Positions 1 through 12,300 of a stretch of 64,000 nt of DNA are shown piece by piece (the first letter of the stretch is position 1; every line of letters begins with the position of its first letter). Location: assembly GCA_029224185.1 (NCBI GenBank), contig CM055205.1, forward strand, positions 11,979,319 to 12,043,318, given 5' to 3'. The DNA comes from Karalla daura. Its lineage: Eukaryota > Chordata > Actinopteri > Chaetodontiformes > Leiognathidae. Below the pieces are notes generated by a model, which worked only from the letters and a program-made list of their open reading frames with translations, made no database searches and was not told where the DNA came from. The translations under genes and the position numbers were made by a program.

Positions 1-1068
1 ACCTGGGTGTCCAGAGCTGTTGTTGACAGTCTGGCCTTAACCTGGAGGACAGCCAGAAAGACAATATGCAGTAAATGAACTGTATAGGACAGAGCAATCA
101 AGACATGCCCTGTTTTTTTCCCCTTTAAAATTACTGAGGGGCCATTGCTCAGCAGTTTATATATATATATAAACCAATCATAGGAAATAATTCACCTCGG
201 CTCACTGGTACTATTGGGTTACACAGCACAGCAATAATCCAACAGCAAACCCTCCAAACAACCTCCAAACACATCGTCTGTCCTGAGCTCGCTCCTTCCT
301 CCTATCTCCACTTTAACTCCTGAGATGTGGGCTGCACCTCTTCACATTGGCTTCACCTAAAAGCCCTGCAGCGAATGTGTGTGTCTCAGTGAGTGTGCAT
401 GAGTGTGTGTGTGTGTGTGAGTGTGAGAGTGGGCCAGTGGCGTTTGGGCAGGAGAGACAGAAACACCTGACTGTAATTACAGCAGCAGAGCTCCTGCAAG
501 TTCCCTAGCTATTTTCGCTCTCTCTCTCTCTCTTTTTCTCTCTCTCCTCTCTCTCTCTCTCACACACATACACACACACACACACACACGCACACACACA
601 CTCTTTTCTCCAGCCACCATTCAAGTCCACTTCCGACCCTCTCATCTCCAGCTTCACACACTTCTCGTTTTTGCACATTATTGCAGTGTGTTGATTCATT
701 ATCCACAGAAATTGGCAAATGTGTATAAAGAGCTTGCTACACACTCTGTTCTGTGTGCTTATGTATGTGTAGGGCTCATTAATTTCTGTGTTATTTTCCC
801 AAATACCCAAAAAGATGGATTCATTTAGATTATGAAAACAAGACTACAAAGTTTGGACCAAAACGTTAATAATATAATAATAAAAAAACTATCTGCTGAC
901 AAAAAAAGAAAGACTGTGGCTTTAGATTAATTTTGTCTATGTCTTTAAGGGACTAGTGCTTATTTAAGATCTCATTAATGTAAACCTCCCCTACCTCTGG
1001 CAGCAGGAAGCAGCTGACAGACAGTAAAATAACTGAAGGTAGCATCAGTACAACTAGGATGGACCTAC
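1..1068 (-). other. kcnh8 intron 11 (partial)
   Basis: Sequence downstream of exon 11 in the transcript direction. It contains TG-rich sequence near 400-428 and a TC-then-CA microsatellite at 517-600. No further kcnh8 exon was recognised, so exons for the C-terminal tail lie off the left edge. Confidence 0.7.
517..600. repeat. TC then CA microsatellite
   Basis: Imperfect TC repeat followed by CA repeat. Confidence 0.9.
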
Positions 1069-1283
1069 GTGTGTCTCGTGGCCCTCCCTCAGGTTGTAGG
1101 TGAGGTCCTGCTGGATGTCCTGGACGAAGTGGTGCGAGTACTCCGGGTACAGGTCCAGCACCTCGTACAGCCCCCTCAGGTTGACGCACTGCAGGTCGCA
1201 GTAGGTCAACGCTTTCACGTCAGCATTGGTTTTTATCACTCGGTCGTCTAGGGACAGATTCGCTCCGATCAAGTCTCCTTTAC
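1069..1283 (-). CDS. kcnh8: kcnh8 exon 11: end of cyclic-nucleotide-binding homology domain
   Basis: Encodes GKGDLIGANLSLDDRVIKTN, ADVKALTYCDLQCVNLRGLY, EVLDLYPEYSHHFVQDIQQD and LTYNLREGHETH. The YNL tripeptide matches the intrinsic ligand that occupies the nucleotide pocket in ELK channels, which fits a channel not gated by cAMP. Acceptor CTGAACAG; the preferred donor is GTAGGT at 1068-1063, giving phase 0. An alternative donor four bases further downstream cannot be excluded. This is the last exon visible. Confidence 0.93.
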
Positions 1284-3140
1284 CTGTTCAGAGGCAGACG
1301 CAGACGAGCTGGGTCAGGACAAGGGGTCAGGTTGCTGTCTTACAGGGGTTAAAAGGGTTGAGGGTGCACACAACACATTTCACATCTTCCATTTGATGAA
1401 TAACGGGAGGGCACCTCCATGTTGTCATGGCCTTCTGACAAAGAAAAATAAAACTCAGACAGACTGATGGGTCAATTAATGGGAATAAAAGCCGTCACTT
1501 CCTAATAAGCCATCAACGATTTCTATGAAAGATCTTAGATCTGGCAAGTGTGCGGTTGCACATATGTCATAGAAACGGAGTGGTGTTTCTCTAAAGGGGT
1601 GAAATGATCTAGAAAGCTGTAGTGACACATTAATATGGCACGAGTATCTTTATAAGTTAATCTCATTGCCGCGGCTGGAAGTTTGGTTTTGACTTGTTGC
1701 CGCGTTCTTTGAACTGGCGCCACCAAGGCTCATATCTGTGGCGAACACGAGGAAATAAAATTAGCATCAAAACAGCCGCTCCTCCATCATTTAAGGTCAC
1801 TGTAATTAAGGCGTTAATTAAAGCTGGGGCTGCTGGAAACTCAAACCTCTTCCAGCAGATGTTGACAGCCAGCTCTGACATCCTGTTCTCACAGCATGCG
1901 GTAACACTTAAGCATCTCCTGGTCAGACTGATGTCGGGTCCCGATAAGAACAGGCAATCATCTAAATGCTGTTTATGGAGTATTGTCTATTAGGTGCCAC
2001 TCTCTCTGTGTTTTCAGTATTTTCTTTTTGAGTGGGGCGGCGTTGACAGCAGGTTTCCTGTTCACTCCATGCACACAGAATGGAGCTAAGTAGCACGTTA
2101 GAGTTAATGCCCCTTAAGCAGTAATAAAATATTCATTATGGTCATTGTGAACTGTGAATGCTGCTCAATTACACCGAGGCTGATGGAGCAGCAGTCGTGA
2201 CTGCGCTAACCCCCCCCACCCCCTTCCACTCTGTCTCTAAGTCCACTCCCTCTACCTTCAGTCAATGCTCCTCTCCCTCCCTCTCTGTTTCTAGATATCT
2301 CTCTCCTCGTGTTATATCGAAACCTTTGTTGTCCTCCTCTACTTTCTCTTATCTGCCTCCCTTTCTGTATTCACTCCCCTCCGTGTCCTCTGTGTTGTCT
2401 TGTTCTTTATCTTTATTTCGCTTTCAGCCCTTTTTTTTTAACTTCCCCCTCCACTCTGGTTTCATTTCGTCCATCCTGCTGCAAATTCAATTTTTCTCCC
2501 CTTATACTTTCCAACTCACATTTTCTACTCCAATTTGTCGCCCTTTCTTCACTCATTCTTCCTTTTCTTTCCACTGTTCATTTTCCTCAAACCCCTTGCT
2601 CGCCTCCATCCTCCTTTTCTCCTCTACTCTTCATATTCCTCTTCTGTGTTTCTGTGTCCTCCTCCCCACCTTCCTCCCTTTATTTGCAACCTGTATATTT
2701 TCTCGGCTCTCTAACTCTCCTCTCTCCATCTCAGTCGTGTACTCTGGTTTTTCTAATCTCATTGTGCTGCCACATCTTTCCCTCCTTTTCTGTTCCTGGC
2801 CTCCGCCTTCTTTCACGCTCTTTCTCTCTTTCTACCTCTCCCGACTTTTGTTTCTCTCGTGTCACGTACTCCTTCTTCTCATCCTCTCACCATCTCCATC
2901 TCATCTCGATCTCCTGTAACTACTCTCTCGCTCTCACCCACTCCCTAATACGTGTCGCTGAGCTGTGACAAGGACACGAAACAGCAGAGAGACACTAACT
3001 CAGAGAGAGAAACAAACAGAGAGAGAGAGACAGAGGGAGAGAGCAGCTTTTTGTCTCCTTCAGTCAGACACTCAATGTCAGCCCGACCTTCTGCACAGTC
3101 AGCAGGCAACCACAGAGACAATGCTGTCTGTCTGTCAATC

Positions 3141-3178
<38 letters not shown>

Positions 3179-3291
3179 ACACACACACACACACACGCAT
3201 ATGCACCCTCCCACACACGCATATGCACCCTCCCACACACACAAACACATACTATTCTGTATGCCAGTGAAAGTAAACAATTCCACCTACT

Positions 3292-3357
<66 letters not shown>

Positions 3358-6300
3358 CATCATACACTTGGTTTTTCTGCATCAAGAGAGCTTGCATGCA
3401 GGTGCTGAGACAAACAGCTAGGAGCCTTTTGTACACACACACACACACACACACAGATGCACACACACACACAAACAAACAAACGTGACAAGAGACAACC
3501 AGACTGTACAAATCAACGGCAACAAAGTTTTAGACTAGTGATTTTCTTTTACGTTTCGCTGACTCACCAGTCAACCACACACCCACCCACCCACACCCAC
3601 CCACACACACATACACACACAGAGTGGCAGATTGGTCTGTAACTCTGTGATGGGGGTCAGGAAGCAGAAGCCATTAGGGTCACTGAGGACATGAGGTTGT
3701 GTTACAGAGCAGATGTTAAAGGAAAACCATGAGACTGAGGCTTGTTTGTGTCATTACCATGAACTCTGTAGTGCTTGCTATGGTTGTTAAAAGATCTGTC
3801 AGTGTAAGATATTGCACTAATATGTTAGTTATGAGCTTTAGAGTTGCTGGTGGTCAGACCACAATCGGTAGATGATCTGCAGCTCTTCGCCCATCCCCCT
3901 TCATAGGACTTCACAGTATTAGTCGACTGCACTAACAGTCTGTTTTGATTTTTGAATCAAGGGATTTTATTTTATCTTCTATCCCCTCTTTGTTTGAGCT
4001 AAATTGCAGCTTTAAAAATGTTTTGGAACCTGCCTTTTCCATTAATGAGAATCCAGTTTCTATTTTAACATCATCACATTCTCTGTGGAAGTGCTGATTC
4101 AGGGTTTTCTCAGCACTGACATTCACCTCCTATGTCTGCAAATATGCAGAATGGTTAGGCGTGTGTAGCTCATATAATAATTCCTACTGCAGGTGGAAAT
4201 GCATACAAATCTGACCGTGGGCCTCTCGTTAAGACTGACTTCAACTCTACCTACACTGGAGTGGAGAGGACAGCAGCAAACTGGTTTGCACTAGATGGAA
4301 CTGAAATTACCCAACTCCAGTCAATTGACCTGATGAAATGGGATGAACTGGAACTGGACAACACAGATTAAAGTGGACAGGACTGAATTACAATGCCGTA
4401 GAACAGAGCACTCAGCTGTACATCAGTGGGCTGGAGCGACTCAACCTGCATGAAATTGAACAATCTTGGGTTGCTCCGAATGGATTAGCGGTGTATAATA
4501 TAATAGAATCTGCAGTGGTTGGATGTTAACCTTAACATCTGGCTGTCACCTCAGCTCATCTCCACTGGATTATTTACACTGCTGTCCAGTCAGAGTGCAC
4601 ACCTACAGATAGATCTTCAGTTTTGAAGAAACAGCACCTAACCAGACCTGATTTTATGGGAGGTTAACAGCAGGGTTAGCCTTTAGAAAACCCTTATTTA
4701 GGAAGCAACTTCATCACAATGAGCCGCACAGAGCTTCATTATCAGGCTTGCTTGCTGTGAGTTTCATCTCTGTAGACTTCTAATAGTGGAACAGAGGATA
4801 TCTGGCTCCTACTCTTCCCCACACCATCGTTTATCGTACCCAGGATGGCCAGCACCATGCCGTCTTTCAGCACCTCCATGGACCCCGAGCAGACAAAGAA
4901 GATGGCCTGGAGGGCGTCGCCCTGTCGGAGCAGGTACTCTCCGGGGGCACAGAATGAGGTCTTGATGTGCAGCGACAGGGAGCGCAGGCAGCCGCGGCTG
5001 GCCGAGGCGAACAGCGACAGCTCCAGGATCTCTTTGTTAAGGTGCATGGTGATGTCGGAGCGCAGCTCGTCCGGGAAGTCCTTCAGCAGCTGCGGGGGTG
5101 ATGTGAGGAAGAGAGGCATGAGACACAGGCAGGCAGGCAAAGAGAGGAGGAGAGGCCTGACAGCTGTGAAAACACACCTATGCTACAAGTCGGTGATCAC
5201 ATTTTCTTTCCCTTTGATTTGATTCCTGAGAAACATCAGTGTCAAGTCAATTTATTTACATAGCCCGAAATCGATAGTACAGTAGCCTCTACACAACACC
5301 CTATATCCTCAGATTGTTGACCCAGAAAGAAAAAAGGTAACCACCACCTCAAAATCCCTTCATATATCTATTTATATACAGTATATATAACAGATAATAT
5401 GGTTTTCTCTGTGAACAACACATGTGAGAAGTGGGTGTTTTGAGTCACAGTCTGTACGTCACAAGGTGCCTTTCCATTACCCGTAGAAGACCTAAATATC
5501 ATTATGAAAAGCTGGTAATAAGTTTAGAAAAACCTTCAAATACTACTAAAACATTTCCACTGTTGTTTTTTCAGACATGCCATTATAATGAATACAAACG
5601 CTTTTTCTGCATTTATACATCACTGAACTTCACATAACCCGTTTACTTCAAACCAGTTGGCGGGGGTGGAGTGAGACTTTTTAAACCTTTTATTAATCTA
5701 ACTAATATATCTCACAAAATTATGTTTTGGGTGTTTTTCTTGCTCCAAGTGGTTTTATGATAATTACCACCAGTGTATGTGAGAACAACAAACAGAGATC
5801 CTACATATATAAGATGTCCTGTCGACCAAAATAAAGATCAAAGCTTGGAAAAAAACAAAAAAAACACACAGCATGCCATCAATCTGTCTGTCCCCATGTC
5901 AGCGCGGAGATCTGGGGATCACCGAGTCGATCAATGAGTCGTCAGAGCCGGGCTGACTTTAATCAACAGGCCCATCTATAATTCATCTGTCTGGGATTCG
6001 TCATCACCACTCCGTCTAACGCTGGTCTGGGCTCTGACAGCTGTCTCACGGGCTTTCACAGCCTGGAGGGACCTGCGCTGCCTGTTAGATTACTAACTGC
6101 TCATCCCTACGTGCTCGCTGCTTGGCCTCCTCCTCCCGCTTGCGTTCACTCTGAACTCTCCACATGTTCACGTTTGCAAACCTCACTCCATTCCCACCTG
6201 CCTAATCTTGTTGTTTATGCATGTCCGTCTCTTGCACGTGCTTCAGTCTTACATGTTGAAATGCCGTATGTTGCCCAAAAGATGAGGTGACAAGTGCAAA

Positions 6301-9300
6301 TGCATACGGGTTAAAAAATACTCATATGCATGATATGAGTATTTTTTAACCCGTATGCATTTGCTAACAGGAAAAGGAGAGGTTAAATAATCTTCCTGGT
6401 CAACTTAAGAATCTCTAGGACATTTCAACTTTTTTGGAAACCCTAACCCTAATTGTAGACCCTACCACTAGCTGTTCACCCAAGTTGGAACCCCTTATTT
6501 CAACCCTAAGGTTAGCGTTCGGGCGTCTTGTGATATAGATGAGGTAACAGACATGCATGTGTGTATTTCTTAACCTGTATACATTCACTCATAGGGCATG
6601 GGGAGGATATTTAAAGCTGTGCTTTAGATAGATTGGCCTTTCCATTCATAATTGGACCTGAATTAAGAGTATTGGGTGACTTGCCAGTTTGGTGAGGAGT
6701 GCTATTTATGTAAATTTTCTTTGGTTTTCTCTAATAGTACAAAAACCTGCAAGTTTAGAGTGCTTGGAGACTCTAAATTGCCTCTATGTGTGAGAGTGAT
6801 TGACGTGTGTGTGTGTGTGTCCGGGGTGTATTCCTCTTGCTGTAGTTTCAAAGTAAATTAATTTAACGGGAGAAATACAAATGGACTTTTAATATGGAGA
6901 AATCTCAGGAAATGCAATGCGTTATGGTGTTGCTGGTCAAAAATGCCTCTATACAATGAGATGATGGTAATTGTTTTTGCATTTTTTGACAGTTGTAGTT
7001 TGAAATATTGCAGGAGGTAATGATACAAGAGGGAGCAGCTGCACTGAGCTGCTAGGGGACGAGCTGCAGGCGACAAGCTCCGACAGGCAACATGTCAGCG
7101 AGGTAGTAATGGCATCCAGCATAAAAATTACAGTCTCTGAAGAGGGAACATTTAATCGAAAAATGGCCAAAAGGTCTCCATAATTAAAACCTAACAAATA
7201 CAAAGCTTGTGTGAATACAAAGTTACTTCACTCATCAAGTCATCAAGTCTGACTTAAACATGATCTGTTAAGGTTTTAAGAACATAAAGATATTCCGATA
7301 TCCACAGATAACTCTGAAAGACAAAAGTGACTTGTTAATTTTTCATTCATGTCCCCCCGGTCCGCCTCTGGTGTAGTCAAGTAACATCGATCCTGGTACC
7401 ATGCTTATGAGTTTAAATGTGGAGGTTGTGTGAGCAGTGAGAAGATCGTGGACTTTGAAATGAATTATTGATCCCTATATGCTGTGTGTCAAAAACAAGG
7501 GTTAACTTGAAAAAGAGCAGAAGGATTTACACCAGATAGGTATGAATTTCAGTCTGACGTACACACCTCGTTACAATCAATGCCGTTGTTGACCGACCAC
7601 GTTGTCTGGAAATATTCCAACATCCTCTGCTTGAGGCTCTGTGGCAGATGATGGACACGGATGAAGTCCTTAAGGTCTTTGGTTCTGGTGTGGTACTGGG
7701 ACCAGCGTGAGTACATCCTCTGGATGATGGCGGTCACGTTACCAAAGACCAGGGCATGCATCAGAGCTGTGGGAGGAAGGAAGGAGAGCACAGGAAGAGA
7801 GGAGGGAAAGTTGGGAAGTATGAAGGAATTTGAGTTTGAACTATCTGCACATCCAAAAATAATGCTGTAATCACAGAAACAACAAGTTCTAGTTATATTT
7901 AATCTTATTTTCACTCAAACAAATCTCTCAAAAATCAGTTCTTGCTAATGTAATTCATTTGTGGTCTGAAGTAGTTTTACTCAGTTGTTTATTTTGACTG
8001 CTGCTTTTTAGCTGTGTTGTATTTTGACCAGCTCTCCAGGTCATGTCATTCATTCCTTTCTTTGAGTGCTCTTGTGCAAGTACCATTTTTTTTGCCTTTT
8101 TTTTTGGGCTGCCATGTTTCTGATCTGACATTTGCCTGCCTCCCCATGCTGCAAGCTTTTTGTTAAATGCTTCTTTTTGCAGTAAAATCTCTGAAGTGCA
8201 CCAGCTGAGGCTGTACAGTGTGTATTTGGGTCCTATCCTCTGGACTGTTGACATATTGTTGAGGTCTCTGTGTGGTACTGGACATTTTAGTACCAATATG
8301 TTCTGTACTTATTAGCAACTTAAGAAAAGAAAACTCCCACTTTGAAATTTCTAAAACACATTTGGATGCTACTCTACTCTACTATATGATAAAACACAAT
8401 CCTCTTCTCTGTGAACACGTAAACAAACCAGTTGGGTAAATATTACATTATGTAACTGTGCACGTTGCAAACGGGAACACTGCCAAGACACAGAGGAGCC
8501 AGTTTTGTCTGAAAGATAACTGTCATTCACACGCTCACAAATAATGCCTTCTCCTTATCTGATTCAGGTCTCAAATGCATCACAGGTGTGTTGCACACAC
8601 AAAGCGGGATGAAAGATGAAAACGCTGACGACAGGCTGGATGTGACTGTGGGACCACATGTTCTGACACATCCTGAAATGGCACCAATCACTAGAAATGT
8701 GCATTTAAAGTGGCAGTGCTGAAAACCTGCGACATGAGGAAAGTGTTAATTCACATTCAGTGAAACCTCGTTAGCCATACAGTTATTCACAGTATGACGG
8801 GACTTCATTCTAATAAGGCAATGATCCCATTCCTTCCCCCGCATTTGACCTGTGCTACGCCATAAATATTTTATGTTATGTTTTCATTTCATATTGACAC
8901 ACAAGGGACATAAAAGCATATGTAGTATGTGTGTGTGTGTGTGACTACTGGGTTAACCCATCTAACATTTGGATAAACCAGAGTGGGGAGAGTCCACAGA
9001 GACCACCGCATCACTGTGAGCTCTCCCCACCCCCTGAAAAGCAAACCTCAGTGCACTTCAAACAGGGTCAGGCCACTTGCAATGGTCTGTTTATCACACA
9101 TTACAGAACACAGGCCGAAGGAGAGTAATGAAAATTTCAGCCGGGTAAAAGTGTGCTTTCTTGGCCCACAGTTGTCCTTGGAACACAAATAAAAAATGGG
9201 ATTTTTACAATCCTCTCTACTAAGATCCGATTTTTTATTTGTGCGGTAGCTCACATAATAAAAAAAAACGAGACCTCTATCAGACTGCAGTGTGAGGAGT

Positions 9301-12300
9301 CTGTGTCCCTGAAGAGACCTGACCAAATTATTATCGAGCAATAGGAGAAGAAGAGAAAAAAGCTCATTTTATCCATTGTTTGCAATGTGTCCTGCCTCCT
9401 CCATCACCTTGTGGAGACATTAAAGTCAGATAAAATGAGACTTAACTGTTCAAACTTTGGGACTTTTGGGATTTTGGGACGGGATAGTTATCAAATGTGG
9501 AAGTGACCTGGGTCACATATGGGTCACATAGTGAGCCAAACACCATAGATAGTGATTGAAAAAACTAGCAAAAATGAAGTATAAACAAGCAAATATAAAC
9601 ATGAAAACGTACCTCCGATGAGCATGACACAAATGGAGAAGATCTTCTCGGTGTCGGTGTTGGCCGACACGTTGCCGAAGCCCACGCTGGTCAAGCTGCT
9701 GAGGGTGAAGTACAGCGAGGCGATGTAGATGCTACGGATGGGTGGCCCGCTGCTGGTCCCGTTCCCACTTCGCACGACGTAGTAGGGCGACTCCAGACGC
9801 TTCCCCAGCTCGTGGAGCCAGCCTATTTGTATTTTGGGATAATAATGATAGAAAAAAAAAAAACAGGTCTGATGAAAGTAGAAAAAAAAAGATGACTATG
9901 GGGCTAATTACCAGCGTACTTTCATTATGGCTTCGGAGCTAAAAATAGGGACTCGCTGTTATCTGTCACAAGAGCGCGGCCATTATGAGGAGAATCCGAC
10001 CACATCTGCTCTGACTGGTTGCTACAGTAATTACCAGATGAATCAAAACGACTCTTGCGAGAAAACACTTCTCTGAGATTTATCCGCAGCCGTCCTTTAT
10101 TAAGCGGTGGCCTGTTTGTTTTCGCTCTCAGGTGAACCACGTGAAAAACATCGCTTCTTTTCGACACAACAAAGCTGCAGTGGACCTCTCGCGGCTCGGT
10201 GCAGCCAAGCATGGGGATGCGCACAAAGCTGACAGCGCTGTTTCCTAGTTCTGGAAGCTGCAGTGCGTTTTTTCTTCTACTTTTTTTTTCTTCTTTTCCT
10301 CGCCCATGCTGCATCCAGAACAATGGATTTAACAGTGGGAGCAGATCAGATGCTTGGGAACCAGAACTGATCCCTGGGCAGTGCGGAGACGTGCAGCCGA
10401 TCCCAGGAGAGTCTCCTGCAGACACTGATGAATGGTAATTGGATGGAAGCCCCTCAGAGTTGCCCGACTTCAACGATTCACTTCGGCATCAAAAACGCAT
10501 AATTAGGACACAACACATTAATCCTGCCTGGTGTACTGACCGGCTATTTTATGACACTGAAATGCAGTAATTGGTGGAGAGGAATCTGCATTGTTCTCAC
10601 GACCCGGTCGATGCTGACCCGGAACCAGTTAGAGAGATGACGGAGTCAGGTAATTGTAAGCTATGCGGCTCATCGATACTGACCAGAGATCAGCCCAGAG
10701 TGCCTCATTATATGAAGGACCTGGAGGCCGAGGGGGGGAAATAAAGGGAAGAATGATGCCATTCGCCTCCACACGCACACACAGACACACACACCTGATG
10801 AAGCCATAGCGCTCTCATTTCTTGCTCTCTGCGTTTTGTGGGACGTATGGGAGTCAATAAAATCAATGAGGAAATCATACACGTATGTTTTAGTCATTAA
10901 CAAGACTACAAACACATGACGTGTTGGTTGTAGTTATTACAAGACGCCTCTTGATGTTTCTGTGCGTCTAAAACCCACATCCACCTGGTGTCTCGATATG
11001 ATGATTAATACGTGAGGTCACGTTTTAATGTGGCAAATGGCTTTATATAAACATCCAGCTTTGTTGCCTGTTCAGGCACATGGGATACTGGGATAAAGGT
11101 CAATATCATAACCTTACACAATGAAAAAGTAAAACAGGCATCAATAGGTTTTCAGACCCACAGCCGATTTGGAAATAATGAGTAGTAAAACCATGATGCA
11201 TGCAGCACAGTGTTGACGTGTAAGAGTTAAATGTGAACACAAAGACATGAAGAATGAGAAATAGGAGTCGAAACCTACATGGGATTTCTGAGGACAAAGT
11301 GAAAAATGACTTTTAGTTTGTTTTCCATAGATTTTTGCTTTTTCCTTCTTTTTAGAAGACAAACTTTGACAAAGCTGGATAATGGCCTTCGCTATAGAAA
11401 TGTAGACAAAAGACATGAATCATTTTCACAACACAGTGAACAAAACTATGACTGTACAAGTGCACTAAGAGCACAGCAGCCTGCATGTCATGCTACAGAT
11501 ATCCATTTCAGATCTGCTCTCAAACTGCCACGAGCTCAGTGCACGGCTACAGTGCTGAGATCAGATAAAAAATCTTGGGTTAGCACAGATTTGAAGCCAA
11601 GTGGTTGGCTCCCTCCATCCCAGCTCACTGTCACCACAGAGCTGTTCTAAGTGCTCCTCCTCACTCCTTCACCGTTGTGGATAGGAGTCGACTCCTCTTG
11701 CTGCGGGCGCACGTCTCTTACTATTGCTCTCTCGCCAGATCGAGCAGCAGGTATGTGTCGTTTAGACTCACGCTCCTGATCTGTGTCTTTTCGCTTGGGC
11801 AGCTGCTGCTGTCTTTTACACTCTGATTCTTCTTGTCCGTGGATCTGTTAGCACAGATCTCAGCGCTGTTATACTGACTCATCTTTTTACTCACAGCACC
11901 CACAACCCCACTCAGGCTGGATTATACACAACGGCCCACTCAAAACAGCGTCACGGCCTAAACACAACACTGAGGCAGCGGGACAGTAAACCAGTCCACA
12001 CCGCTTCTAGAGTGAGGAAGCCCAAGAGAGTGACATCACTCCCAAACCGCTCAGATCTGTCGAGCATCTCCAATACGTGGCGTCTCCATTTGATCTAATC
12101 ATTGCATGTTTTTGGACTGTGGGAGGAAACCAGAGGCTGCAGATGAAGCCATGAAAACATGCAAACTTGGCATCATCAGTATATAAGGCTGCATGGTGTC
12201 TGACAGCGAATCTCTCTGTGGAACTTGTATGTTTTTGTGTAAACATGCCTGTTTAGGTCAGTTGGAAACTTTAAATTGCCCCTAGGTGTGAGAGCGAGTG

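Larger units (their letters stand above)
1284..4839 (-). other. kcnh8 intron 10
   Basis: Holds a repeat-free, TAATTA-containing stretch (about 1690-1900), a 700-bp pyrimidine-rich tract (2215-2900) and several CA microsatellites (3143-3620). The remainder is unremarkable AT-rich DNA. Confidence 0.8.
5090..7566 (-). other. kcnh8 intron 9
   Basis: Contains a perfect palindrome at 6296-6364 and a fragment of a common fish interspersed repeat near 6736-6835. No coding potential recognised. Confidence 0.8.

Noticed and set aside
2158..2968. Long overlapping plus-strand reading frames (up to 253 codons)
   Set aside because: They come from a pyrimidine-rich tract: Ser/Leu/Phe/Pro-only composition, two frames open at once, no domain, and antisense within a kcnh8 intron.
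7955..8296. 113-codon minus-strand frame in kcnh8 intron 8
   Set aside because: No recognisable domain or homologue, no splice context, located inside an intron; length is within chance expectation.
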